From contig CAIIXF020000012.1 of assembly GCA_903813345.2 (NCBI GenBank), positions 24,874,184 to 24,938,183 on the forward strand: 64,000 bases of DNA, given 5' to 3'. The notes below the pieces were generated by a model. That model was not told the origin of the DNA, did not search any database, and worked only from the letters and a program-made list of their open reading frames with translations. Positions 12,312 through 23,782 of the stretch are shown here, in pieces (position 1 is the first letter of the stretch; every line of letters begins with the position of its first letter). The translations under genes were made by a program, and so were the position numbers. Origin of the DNA: Owenia fusiformis. Taxonomy: Eukaryota; Annelida; Polychaeta; Sabellida; Oweniidae.

Positions 12312-12413
12312 CTATGGAAATTAACAGGAAATGACAAAATGGTTCAAAATATTTTCAAAATCAAGCATGGTTTTGACATTTTTTGTTTTGTCATTTCCTG
12401 TTAACTTCCATAG
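12312..12413. repeat. 102-bp near-perfect hairpin
   Basis: CTATGGAAATTAACAGGAAA at the left and TTTCCTGTTAACTTCCATAG at the right form a stem of about 28 bp with one mismatch. Further imperfect pairing lies inside. It sits within the 12000-13862 composite. Confidence 0.7.
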
Positions 12414-12589
12414 CACCTTAAAGCTTATGCTATCTTCTGGGATAAATTCTTACCAAGCCTCCTCCATTATGATTATGTGTTTTTCCAATGAACAATCTGA
12501 TTGGTTGAATAAGAAATGGCGGGAAATTATAAGGAGCATGCAAAACTGCTTGAGCATTGGGAGCATGTATTATTCAGGCCGTTCGTCTG

Positions 12590-12805
12590 TTCCACAATTT
12601 GCGTATTTGTCACGCATTTGGTGGAAAATTTGAAGTCAAGCCAGTTTTTTTTTGCGTGACAGAATATGTAATTAGGAAATACGCATTTTATCAATTGTCA
12701 AGCAAAACTATTTCTGTAGAAAAACTTCAAAAAAGTGATCACCGATATAGCAAAAAAACGAACGCCGAAAAAACGAACGCATTTCGTTCGGACTGTTCAC
12801 ACGAA
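12590..12805 (+). repeat. GCGTGACA-word dispersed repeat, copy 2
   Basis: It contains TTGTCACGCATTTGGTGG and ACGAACGCATTTCGTTCGG, the inverted counterparts of blocks at 2290-2505. Two overlapping open frames of about 100 residues cross it but show no domain. Confidence 0.4.
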
Positions 12806-14228
12806 TACCGTATATCGTCCCATTATTTCCACATTGTTATAACTCACTTTTTGCAGGTTTTGAGATAAATATACTATCTTGCTCAACTTTTCACGAGGAA
12901 TTCATTTCTGAGGTCCATTTCAATGGATCTCATCTCCTTTTGGAGATATCCAGTGCCACATTGTTATAAGGGCAAAATGAGGAAATTCTTTAAAATACAA
13001 ATAATTAGATGGGCAAACTAATGGTATACAGACAATAACAAAATGGAAGTGAATAAAAATTCAGTTTTCAGGGTTATTTTGATATTTCAAAAACAAGAAA
13101 CCATAAAAAATATGTGTTTTATTTATTGTCCATCAGTGATTTTTGTTCTGCAAAGCTTACACATACACATGATTACCCAAACGAAAAAAGAAGTTTCTAA
13201 AAATTACTACTCAGAAGTTATGAAGACCCGAATCTTCAACCTCTGATTTCTCAATATCAGCAAAAATGCAATTATGACAATGTGGAAATAAGGGGACGAT
13301 ATGTCGGGGTAGTTATCAGAAATTTACACCAAGCAGGAAATGAAAAAACCATGTGGATTTTAGAATTTTTTGAAATTTTGAATTGTCTGAAACGAAAATT
13401 GTGGTCTTAAACACTAAAAAAGATAGCTTTTCAAATCATTTTTTTCATTTTTTCTAGATTTCTCGAAATGAATTAAAATTTTCAAATCTCCTATCATTTA
13501 AAGCAATATATTGGGCACATTTTCCTACTTTTAGCTATTTTTCAGTCACACTTTCAGAGGGCTGAAAATGTATTTCATCATCACCTGAAAAATAAGAAAT
13601 CTAAAGACTATTGTGCAATATTATAAAAAAATATTCAAATTGCACATGAATGACATTTGTATATCTTGGATTGCTTGTAAATTGGATCACCTCTTATATT
13701 ATGATGCTTCTCTGCCATGTTAGTTTTGAAAAAAATTACAAGAGGGCACGGGCTTATTGCACTAAACACTAAAAATCCGAAATATACAAATGTCATTCAT
13801 GTGAAATATGAATATATTTTTCTATATTATGGCACAGTAGTCTTTTGATTTCTTATTTCTCAGGTTCAACCCCTTGCGTTTGAAGCATTCTAATAGACTG
13901 TATAATGAGGCATCAACATTTCAATCGTATACTCACCTCAAACTTGTACGATAAAGTCGTGTTTTCCGCTGTTCATCAAGTCGTTGTTATCGTTACTGTC
14001 GGGTGGGCACAAACTTTCTCGTCATTTTGAAATTTCTTTACTTACTAAAATAAACTAGATTGACCCACACGTGGCAAAGCTCAGATCAAATGTATGTGTC
14101 GCACAAGCATGTATTCATGGGCCCGTGTAAACTGCAGTCAGATTCCAGTTGTTGCTACACTAATTAGCTACATTATGATGAATTTTATCCAATAAGAGAC
14201 AAGGTGACTCGGAGCCTTGTTGCAGTTT

Positions 14229-15443
14229 CACGGTGTTATAGCATGACGGTAACGACACCTCTGAAAACGAGATTAGACGACTACGATCACTGATTTATCC
14301 AATAAAATGGCCGCGATGGAACAGAAAACTAAGGTTGGTGCAGTATTTTCTTCTACGAGCTGTGTATCAATGAAAGGATAAACGATTTTTGTAGACATCG
14401 CATTCGGTGATGCATTTAGTAATGTATATTTTGAACGTATTCTTTGCAAATTGATGCCCGGGGATAACATGAAATAAGCGAAAAACTGTTGAGTTTTAAA
14501 TTCAAAACTACACAAAATTTAGTAATTTGTTTATTTTTGTCGTTAGGGCATGGTCTGCATTGCCTATCGACCTCGGGGTATACAGATGTAACCTACATAC
14601 GATCATAAAAAGCCAATTGAGCATTGAAAACCACATAATATGTTCTACTTAAGCCATAATATTGTATTTATCCCAGATTCATTGTTATTAATTTTGTCAT
14701 ATTCATCAGTACTTGATGCTACTTCTTCTTTTGCCTCTTCATTGCTATCTTTTTGACTTAAATTGGTTTCATTAATAAAGCAAGACACAATTTTTTCCTT
14801 GCCCTATAGAGGCTCAAACAAGAGCGTCTCTTGCGAGTCCTGAAAACAAGTATAAGCAATTCAATATTCCATTTCTTACCCATTATAACAATTACATGGA
14901 AAGCGGCTATCAGAACTAGCAACCTTAACTTGAAAGATGTACATGCACGTAACCGTCCGCTAAATATCTAATGTACATCTAATACAATACATTACCGTCC
15001 ATAGAATTCATACGTAGTCGTCTAACGACATTGCGTTTGAAACCTTATTATTTACAATATGGCCACGTTCCTGTTCTGGATTTGTCATTTTATGGCTTGT
15101 TTATACACAGTTTACTTACTGTTAATAGTTTGAGTGGCTCTGAGGCACATATACTGAGAAATCACGAGAATGGACTAAAAATATGAACTTGGACATCTCA
15201 GTCGGTAAGTTTACAGCTATATATTCCGCTTCTAGTAAACCACCTGGCAGATTTGACCCAGTCTTTATAACCATCCATATATACGTCACCGAATGGAACT
15301 AGTTAAAAAGGAAATCTTATCTGTGAATCTTGCCTACAGGCGAGAAAGAGGACATGCTGTCTTTCCCATCCGCCATTTTTTATTATCGTTACCGGAACAT
15401 TTTGCAAATCGCCTTGTCGTAACCGTCATGCTATAACACCGTG
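14229..15443. mobile_element. CAC-ended element B, TSD AGTTT
   Basis: The left end CACGGTGTTATAGCATGACG mirrors the right end at 15443 over about 29 bp with one mismatch. The target duplication AGTTT lies at 14224-14228 and 15444-15448. It shares the terminal heptamer CACGGTG with element A but nothing obvious beyond that. An 80-residue minus-strand open frame at 14273-14515 shows no transposase motif. Confidence 0.9.
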
Positions 15444-15448
15444 AGTTT

Positions 15449-16623
15449 GCACACTTCTTTTTTATCACTACTGGGGATCAACTGAAAACGAAAACACCAT
15501 GTTTTTGGTTCAACATGGCCGGACGTCCAGAAACAGAATTTGGTAATCCCTTTGTTTTAACTAAGAGGAGGGAAACCCCAGAGTTTAAGAGTTAACAGAC
15601 ACTATTACGTCTCTTGCGTACCACCTTCGTTTGCACGAATTCTCAACAGTTGGTTTACGAATATAAAACGTCGTTGTGATGTTCTAAACGATATAAAACT
15701 TTTTCTTACGCATGTCTTCATCTTGATGTGAAAAACAAGCTATGATATTTGTTAACGCGCCAGAAATGAACACGATATTATTCGGAGCGTATTTCGAAAA
15801 TTAGAGGCCACCAAAAGTTGTCGATTTTGACCAATCAGAGACGTGGGTCATCTAGATACCGTACAGATTTACATTATAAGCGTAGGTCATCATTGAACTC
15901 TGGGATTATTCCCCCTATTGTTTTAACTGATTTGAAATCATATTTCAAAACCTGAATCTACGCACTAAATACGTGCCTGGTCGTGCCTGGTCGTGCTCAA
16001 ATTTCGGGGATGTAACTTGAGTGATTAAATCTTATCGTGAAAACAAAAATGTTATCAAATTCTGATTCCCGGGAAATTCGGCCATTTTGCAACGGACACA
16101 TCATCCCTTCCTTTTCAGTTCCAGGAGTTCTTGCCACAACAACTCAGCATCCACTCATATCGCCTGTTCCATTTACACGACGCTTAAGCAATAATTTGTG
16201 AGCTTATAAATACGCTCAAACATCAAACGCACTTAAATCTAAATTATGCGAAGTGAACTGAACAAGAATAATAGATGGCATATGTACTTAAATATCATTA
16301 AAAACAAAATAAATATGAATAGATATATAACTATCAGGGGCCTAGAAAGCAATAAAAATGAGTTTATTGATGAACATCAATTAGATTCATTTTCATTAAT
16401 TAAATGCATTGGCTTTCTTATCAAATTTGAAAGTACTCTAATAACGAAAGTGAAAGTATTTGGCCGTTGTTAGGAATTCCCCAAAACAAGTGTAACAATG
16501 AATGTCACCATACCATCCAATTCCATATTGATGAAGTAATACGCGTAGCCCACTTTTGTGAAAATAAAATATAATGTGACGTTATTACGCTAACAACGAT
16601 AGCTTTGGAGAAACCCCCAAACT
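15449..16623. other. Unassigned sequence between elements B and C
   Basis: A 75-residue plus-strand open frame at 16246-16473 has no recognisable domain and an asparagine/lysine-rich composition expected of AT-rich DNA. I see no gene, RNA or resolved mobile element here. Confidence 0.4.
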
Positions 16624-18328
16624 CACTGGGGGGTGTCGTGATGCAACAACACCGTGTTGTTGCATCAAGATGGCCACACTTCCGGTGATAGATTTTTGTA
16701 CGATATTTTGTTTTCCCATTTTAAACCCATTTCTAGGACGAGTTGCTCAATAATCATACACATGCAGTTAGCGCATGATCTATATTTTAAAAAACTGTCA
16801 TTAGTATACATGTAGCATCATCAAGAAGCGATATATTCGCGGTTTTAATTCCTCACTATTGATGCAACAACATCACTCTGTTTATTATCGATGATGCAAC
16901 AACACCAATGTGCTGATGCAAAAACGCCAATATAATGTATCATTGAATAACAAGAGAAACTGTTTTAGGTGTTGGTCGGGACATGAATAAAACTCGTTTC
17001 AAGTCAGTGGTCCATGAATGAAACGTATTTTGTTTGGTTTCTTAATGTATTTGTCTTTATCAAAGTTAAAAGGATATACAGGGCAAACTAAATACATAGG
17101 CTAAGTATTGAATCCCAGGGAGCCAACCTCATTGATATTGTATTTGAAAAATAAAGATTATACATTTTCTAAATTTAATGCCCTTGATTTACCGTATGGA
17201 GAATTGTTTACAAAGAACTAATATAATTGTGGAAAGACAACAGATATCACGCAGTCACTTTGTGTTGTATATCCTTTGATATTCCCCGAGGGCCGGGGGG
17301 AATCTGGGATTTTACCTTTTTGGGCCCTAAATCCTATCACTTTTGTTTACCTTTTTACTCAGTCGAAGAGAAGAATCCAAAGAGAGCAATACTTCTATAA
17401 TGTGCACCGTGCAAGATTTTCATAAAACGTGTTACTAAACCTCCCTAATAAAGTCAATTAGACATTTTTACACGCTGGCTCTCCAAATAGGAGGAAACAA
17501 AGAATCATACCATATCATAGATGAAGCAATCATCCCATCAACATGCTTCGTGAAACGCGATAAGCTCACGAATGTCACAGTTAAACTGTTTTAGTTATAT
17601 TTTGATAAACAGTGGTAACGTGCATCTACTAGTTTATCACTGTTCCACAGATGGATGACAGATAATTTCCAATAGCTCGTCATGTTTACCGAGAACGAAA
17701 GATGTTTGTCCACCATTTTGAATGATACTAACTGGTGTCAGGGTCATCAAGCTATGGAACGGTGGTTTATGAAAATAGATTGGGTTACTATAGCTTGCTA
17801 TGTTAAAGGCGATAGAACTATGTTATACAACAACTTCCAGTACATTATTATATTTAAAAGTATAAATTTTGGAAAATACATATAAAGAATCTTCGCCCGC
17901 AGGACGTGTATTTTGAATGCCTTGAGAAGAACGCAAATGAGTAATGGACCGGTGTTGCAATATTAGCATTTAAAAATCTGTTCCTCTTGAGATTTATGGT
18001 CTTATGAAATTATACTATTAATTGGTGTTGCTGCATCATTGCTCAAATCTAGAGGAGTGTTGTTGCATCTTCGGTGTGGTGTTGTTGCATCAATAGTGAG
18101 GAACTAAAACCGTGAACTTATTGCTCCTTGATGATGCTACATGTATACTAATGACAGTTTCTTTAAATATAGATCGTGCGCTAACTGCACGTGTATGGTT
18201 ATTGAGAAACTCGTCCTAGAAATGGGTTTAAATTGGGGAAACAAAATATCGTACGAAAATCTATAACCGGAAGTCTGGCCATCTTGATGCAACAACACGG
18301 TGTTGTTGCATCACGATACTCCCCAGTG
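16624..18328. mobile_element. CAC-ended long-TIR element C, TSD AAACT
   Basis: Arms of roughly 280-300 bp (16624-16905 and 18035-18328) begin CACTGGGG and are about 90% alike by eye. The 5-bp duplication AAACT lies at 16619-16623 and 18329-18333. Each arm carries a subterminal perfect palindrome in which TGATGCAACAACACCG folds on its complement, with extra GATGCAACAACA words at the inner edge. The 1.1-kb interior has no transposase-like frame. It is a foldback-type non-autonomous element. Confidence 0.9.
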
Positions 18329-18333
18329 AAACT

Positions 18334-20490
18334 GTTGGTGGATATGCCAAATAATTTCACATTTACATACCAAATTAACTTTAACTAGTGTAAAATAGGC
18401 GTTCTTTCATATTGCAATCGATTCCTCGTATTAATACAAATATATTAGCGTATAATGCTTTCAAGAAATAAGTCCAAAAACGGCAATGGTATATGTATTG
18501 CCTCTTATTAAGCATGTTTTGTTAAGCATGTTTTGTCAAAGAAAACAAGAGAATAGGTAAGGAAACTGCTGACATAGTCCTGATTTTCATCTTCAATTCA
18601 TCAAGTATCCAACTTCACAATTTTGAATAGGTTTCAGCTGCGGGTGAGGTTTGCTTTATCGAAATCAAAATTAAAAAAAAGCAAACCGAACCCACATTTA
18701 TTGGGGTACACAGAAAGCTGTAGCGGATCCAGGGTGGGGAAAACATTTTTAGAGCCTCAAAAGTTTTTGGGCCCAGAAATTTTGAAAGGCCTCAAACTTA
18801 TGGAGGGGAGTGTATTACTTCGGGGAACCCATAAAGCGAGTTACGTTAACAGATCCGTTTTCGTAACAGAGTGGCGCAAACGATTTCGAATCGTTTTTGT
18901 TCTTCCATGATTTCACGAGATATAAGTAGAATCACCTTACCTTCTTCTAAGGCCAAGAATTGGCTAGAGACTCGGAAAAGAATCACCGTGCGCTACCATT
19001 TTTGCACAAACGTGTATTATGTTTCAGAAAATCCAAGCTTTGCGAACGTATTTTCTTGTAAAACTACAAAACCATCAATATTCTTCCTCACTTACATGTT
19101 CAAGGTTCAATGGGCGACTTTGAATCCACTCAATTGCTATGTCAACTTGGGGTGCTTTGGCTTAAATTATAACATAATGAACATAAGATGTTAACCTACA
19201 ATAAAATATTTACAGATGTATATTTCTATGTCAGACTAGATGTAAAATTAAAAAACGGCGTTTTTCGCCAGCTTGCATTTTACTGAATTTCAAGATAACC
19301 GTTTCTCCACAAGCTCAAATGCATAATGGCAATGATGAAACATCTGATTTGGATCTTGAGCTTCATTGCCTCTAAATGTACAATCTGTCAAAGAGAGTTA
19401 GATCACAAAAGTACTCACAAACAGAGAAAAAGTGCTTTATGCACGGGTTACTAGAGTATCCACGTATATTGAGTATGACCGGTCCTAAGCTTACGAGTGT
19501 GACCGTATTTCTGTTCCTATAAACAGACGAGGTGAGTACTTGCTTTTTATGAACACTTTCGAACGTTTTCTTTTTATCCTACTTGGTCAATGGTATACTT
19601 ATAATGCCAGGCATATCACAAGGGGCCTTAATCAAGAGAAAACGTATTAATATTTAGTATTATAGATTGAAGCCGTAAAATCCTAGTTTCCAGCATCTTT
19701 GATCAGTTTTTGTGTAACACAACGCAACTCCGAAGAGGATGACACATCTTATGTATAATATATACGGTAGCTAGATCTACGAATTAGTCATGAATATTTT
19801 AAATAATTTAACCTGCTCTGTCCAAATATGATACATCTTTGATCAATTTTTGAGAATACGAATGTCACTGGTGCCCCATTATTGGAGAATACGGTTGTGA
19901 AATGTCTTGGATCGGCATTTAACCGGTGTTTGGATACGACTTTTAGCGGTGACAGATGCAAAAGGTAATTCGAAATACCAGAATATCGAGGCTCTTCAGA
20001 CGCTTGCAGTAGGTCTCCAATATAAAGTGGGAAGAACTAAATAAGAGTAGATGACTTATAGTGTCAAGAGCTATTTTTTCCAAAAGAATTCAGTTAAACG
20101 TAGACCGAAAACAATAGCCTTGTTTGATTATAATTATGTTGTCCCATTTCAGACCTTTTGTAGATTTGTGGTTAAATCAGTTGACCCGATTTCAGAATGT
20201 TGGCGAAAGTAATGGCAAAATATGCTTTTAGAACATTTTTTATCGAATTTCAGTAATATAATAAGACAGGTTTTATACCAATACATTACAATGTATGGAA
20301 AAAAAAGTTTATCATGTATTTGAAAATATAAACATATTACTCTGTAACCAAATTGCTGAAACTACACATTTAACTTAAAATACAACATTTTTCAGATGGC
20401 AGCATCAGTAACACCTCTTATTGAGTAGCTTGACCTCAGTGTCATCAGGCGCAGAAGAGGAAATGCATATTATGTACCTGGATGAACAGA
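18334..20490. other. No supportable gene
   Basis: The GGATCC dispersed repeat lies at 18720-18815. Two overlapping open frames at 18623-19194 have no recognisable domain. The rest shows no exon, RNA gene or transposon end that I can support. Confidence 0.4.
18720..18815 (+). repeat. 'GGCGGATCC' dispersed repeat, copy 4
   Basis: GTAGCGGATCCAGGGTGGGG is followed by GAGCCTCAAAAGTTTTTGGG, in the style of 6245-6560. Confidence 0.35.
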
Positions 20491-20514
20491 AATGAACTGG
20501 ATAAAGTTTGTCAG

Positions 20515-20620
20515 TCTACCCCTACCGCATACACTCGTATTCTACACCGCTCACATTCGGATAAATTCCTATCATGCACCGCATACACTCCTATTCTACA
20601 CCGGTAACATTCCGATCACA
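20515..20620 (+). repeat. Two-unit tandem repeat of about 57 bp
   Basis: CCGCATACACTCGTATTCTA and, 57 bp later, CCGCATACACTCCTATTCTA each lead into a near-identical ACACCG...AACATTC/CACATTC block. It lies directly upstream of the possible exon at 20629. Confidence 0.6.
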
Positions 20621-20628
20621 TCAATCAG

Positions 20629-20749
20629 TGGGCCGTGTTACACTCGTTTCCATGACATTTCACAAGCGTATCCTCTGGGAAAAGATAAATCCTTCTCTTG
20701 CTCACTCTACGGGGGATCATATAAACTGAGATTTGGAGATCTTGTTCAG
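20629..20749 (+). CDS. Possible single coding exon, unrecognised
   Basis: The block is bounded by a plausible acceptor (TCAATCAG) and donor (TTCAG|GTTAG). It reads GPCYTRFHDISQAYPLGKDK and continues with a Cys-Ser-Leu-Tyr-Gly-Gly stretch without a stop. Composition is more protein-like than the AT-rich surroundings. The family is not recognised and no partner exon was found. It could be chance; it lies about 430 bp from the end of the opposite-strand protease exon. Confidence 0.25.
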
Positions 20750-21177
20750 GTTAGCCATAAAAAGGTTTGGGATTTGTTTTTTTCTACTGTGATATTAATG
20801 ATTTGGCTCTAAGTCGAGAAATCTGTACTTTCTGATTGATATTCCATTATGAACAGTTACATTGCTAAAATAGCTCATGTTTAACATTTTTTGTTACATT
20901 ACTATTAAATACAGCATAAACTATATTCAACAAACACAATTTCAAAAAGGATAGAAGTTAACCTTTATTTTCCATTTTTAAGCAGCTGTGCCTCTCATGA
21001 CTTTCCAAAACAGGTCATATTCGTAGCCTAAGAACTCTTGTAGCCCGGAGTTTCTCGCAGTGCTATTCTACTATTATGAAAATAAAAATGCATTTGCGTT
21101 AAGGATAGAACCAAATTTGTCACAGAACACAGCAATAAAAAAACACAAAAGAGTACAACAGTTATAAAGAACATATT

Positions 21178-21430
21178 TTAAACACACTTGTATCCTGATG
21201 GATATGGCGCACATTCCGTCCATCGACTGAATTTCCCCCTCATTTTCCATTGGTTGATACTTTTTTTAATCCACTCCAGGAATTTGACAATGTTCGTATA
21301 GATATCTGGACGGGAACAATATGGTGTCGTTGGTTGACCTGCTCCAAAGGTACTGATGCCATATTGCGTCCACTTCCCTCCCTCGTCACTGCACATCAAA
21401 GGACCACCCGAGTCGCCTATACAACTCTCT
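21178..21430 (-). CDS. Last exon of a trypsin-fold (S1) serine protease
   Basis: The minus strand from 21430 to the TAA at 21178-21180 encodes ESCIGDSGGPLMCSDEGGKW and runs to PDIYTNIVKFLEWIKKSINQ, then about 22 further residues. GDSGGP holds the catalytic serine, and PDIYTN...WI is the standard C-terminal beta strand and helix of chymotrypsin-fold enzymes. The exon follows an acceptor CATCAG. The His and Asp catalytic residues must lie on upstream exons, which I could not find within about 2 kb. The residue six before the catalytic serine, normally Asp in trypsin-specific enzymes, reads Glu if the exon starts here, so specificity is open. The C-terminus is longer than usual. TTTATT (AATAAA on this strand) near 20960 could be the poly(A) signal. 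Confidence 0.8.
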
Positions 21431-21469
21431 CTGATGGTGATGAAATAGATCACTGCGTGAAAAATGGAA

Positions 21470-21625
21470 TTTCTAGACTTAGCACGTCTAGAAACTAAGT
21501 CTAAGCACGCCGGGTGCTTAGGCGTGACTAGTTTTGACACGTCTAGGTACGCGATGAAACCAACTCTAGACATCTCTAGGCACGTCTAAGCACACGCAAT
21601 GCAAAGACGTGCTTAGAGTGTGACA
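21470..21625. repeat. CACGTCTAAG/CTAGAC word cluster
   Basis: GCACGTCTA, AAGCACG and CTAGAC words in both orientations make an irregular palindromic block directly upstream of the protease exon, within its presumed intron. Confidence 0.5.
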
Positions 21626-22032
21626 AAAAGTCTTGGCACACCTTGAGACCAATGATTGAAATCTAGAATAAAGTAATTATCGAATCAGATGAATGTATAT
21701 TGTTATAAGCAATTATGATCAACATTCATAATTTAGACATATTTTCACTGAAATATACTAATTTCTTTTTATCTTTTATCTATTTTATTTATTATTTTGT
21801 ATAACAAACTGTTCACGTATACCATGACGTTTTACATATGATTGAATAATAAATCACGTACTGTTTAAAGGTTGTAAAATACCAAACAAGCTGTACTGAT
21901 AACTAGTAAAAATATTTTTCCCGGGCATCTATCAAGTTGTTACATCAAGCCCCGGGTATCAAGCAAGATACTATTACAATGGATGAAAAAACTATGTGTT
22001 CATATTGTGTATGCAATGTATCATTACTAATT

Positions 22033-22215
22033 GATAAAGGGCAGCGGCGAAGCCAGCTTTCATTCAGGATGGGGGGGGGGGAGTGCGATCGCCAAAAACT
22101 TTTCGGTTTTCAGTCACGGGGTTGCGATTATTGCAACAAGCCATGAAAATAAGATTTATTTTGAATTTTACAAAAAATTCTTCAAAATTGAGCTTTTTCT
22201 TTCTCGTGGTTAAAT
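22033..22215 (+). repeat. Poly-G dispersed repeat, copy 1
   Basis: GCCAGCTTTCATTCAGGATG is followed by a G run and AAAATAAGATTTATTTTGAA, then AATTTTAC..CAAAATTGAGC. The same order of blocks occurs at 23345-23500. Confidence 0.55.
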
Positions 22216-23090
22216 TGCAAGAAATTAATTCCACATTTGATGCAGTGATCATACTTGCGAATCATATTGAAATTAATCTTATTAGCAAACAAGAATTAAA
22301 ATACAGTGTACGTTACGCTAAAAACAAAAACTCCTTTGCACAATTACAGAACGATGATTCAAAATAGTTTTTTGAAACCCTTTTTTAAAGAGTACTTCTC
22401 TCCTATAGTGCAGGAAATAATTGTTTGGACGGTGGTCAATATTACATAAAATTAGTAACAGGATCCCTTTTTCGGCTACCTATCTAATCAAAGCCTGATT
22501 ATGATTGGCGATTTAGATAAATTCGTCAAATGTCGAAGACGCGATATTGTGTTTACCGTCCATCGTCCATCGCTCGAAAAGAAAATCGCATTGTCCTGAC
22601 CAATCCATCTCACAAAAATCGCATTCACCTCAAAACTCGCTAAAAAAAATTGAATTCGTCTCCCATTTGAAAATTAAGAGATTTTGAAACGAAAGGAGTA
22701 TGAAGCTCTGTTTGAGCCTATTAAACACAGGCGAATGGTAATTTCATCATCATGCTCTGACACAGTTAAAGTCATAGACATCTGAGCAACAAGCGATTTT
22801 GTTTGGTCGCTGTTATAATCTTTTGTTGATTTTTTTTTATGCTGGTGTGTTTATATTATTCAATAAAATTTTATATTTCAAAATGTCATTAGTTAAGTCA
22901 TTCGGATATTTTGTAGACTTATGATATAAGACTTCTGGTTTTGTTTCATCATACAAAGTTTAGATATGGACTTCGAACTTCAGATTTCATTGAAGAGAGT
23001 TAGGAATATCATGATCGGAATTGAATATGGCCTATGGTTTTATACCCTGTGACAACATGATATTAACCTCTGGCCCTCTGAGCCCTCGAG
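22216..23090. other. No supportable gene
   Basis: AT-rich sequence with no exon, RNA gene or transposon end that I can support. Confidence 0.4.
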
Positions 23091-23094
23091 AAAT

Positions 23095-23225
23095 GTATCG
23101 AGTCCCTTTGGAATGGTTGGTGCACGTCACCCCCCCCCCCCCCCGGCCAAAAAGTCTAGATCTTTCAAAAGCGTGCAGCTTTTCACCATTGTGAGCACTT
23201 TTCAAATACACCATTGACCATTCCA
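23095..23225 (+). repeat. Poly-C / GCAGTTTTTCACCAT repeat, copy 1
   Basis: A run of C, GGCCAAAAAGTCT, CTTTCAAAAGCGTGCAGC and TTTTCACCATTGTGAGCACT recur in order at 32480-32680, and partly at 61040-61180. It is a non-coding dispersed element. Confidence 0.6.
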
Positions 23226-23344
23226 ATGACTTAGCATCGGGATACCATCATGTATTTCACCAGTCCATGTTATTTTCGATGCACCATTGAAGACTCCTCA
23301 TTTTCCCAGAAGAACTCAAGTTGATCGAATCCCAAAAGGTACAA

Positions 23345-23500
23345 TCATGCCAGCTTTCAGTCGGTGGGCGGGGGGGGGGGTGATGCCCAATCGAATTTCG
23401 ATTATCAGTCAGGGGGAACTGACTTTGGCTAAAACAGGCCAATAAATTTATTTTGAATTTTACAAATATTGATGCAACTTCTTTCAAAATTGAGCTAGAG
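23345..23500 (+). repeat. Poly-G dispersed repeat, copy 2
   Basis: GCCAGCTTTCAGTCGGTGGG with a G run, then TTATTTTGAATTTTACAAA and CAAAATTGAGC, parallel to 22033-22215. Confidence 0.55.
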
Positions 23501-23782
23501 GCTCAAAATAAAAAGCATTTTACCCTTTTTTCCTTCTATCTCATGGTTCTATTTTTTATTGGTTATCGCACCCAACTTACCCCCCACTTGGTAACGCCTA
23601 TTGTTTTTTAAACAGGACATTAACATTAAAGCTTATCGAAGGCTGTTTTGAAATCTTTCGTTACAGGGCGTTTATACGTTATGTTATGCCAACAGTTACA
23701 TGTTATATTTATACGACTTGAACGTTCATAATTATGGTCTTTGCGTTATTATCTTTAAATGTACCTTTGGAAACAGTTTTTA

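Larger units (their letters stand above)
12000..13862. mobile_element. Composite inverted-repeat element
   Basis: Sequence at about 12030-12235 (with CATGGCAGAGAAACATCA and CAATCCAAGATATACAAATG) recurs inverted at about 13600-13765. Part of it recurs again in direct orientation at 13778-13862. A second nested inverted pair involves the TATCGTCCC...TTATTTCCACATTGT blocks at about 12806-12855 and 13258-13310. The interior also holds a copy of the GCGTGACA repeat. This looks like a decayed foldback element with nested insertions; outer ends and target duplication were not resolved. Confidence 0.55.

Noticed and set aside
18623-19194. Two overlapping ~100-residue plus-strand frames
   Set aside because: They begin in a dispersed repeat and show no domain or consistent splice sites.
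22070-22082. Poly-G/poly-C tracts (also 9127, 23128, 26385, 28455 and 32490) as functional G-quadruplex signals
   Set aside because: They recur as a fixed part of dispersed repeats and may include assembly length errors. Nothing ties them to a gene.
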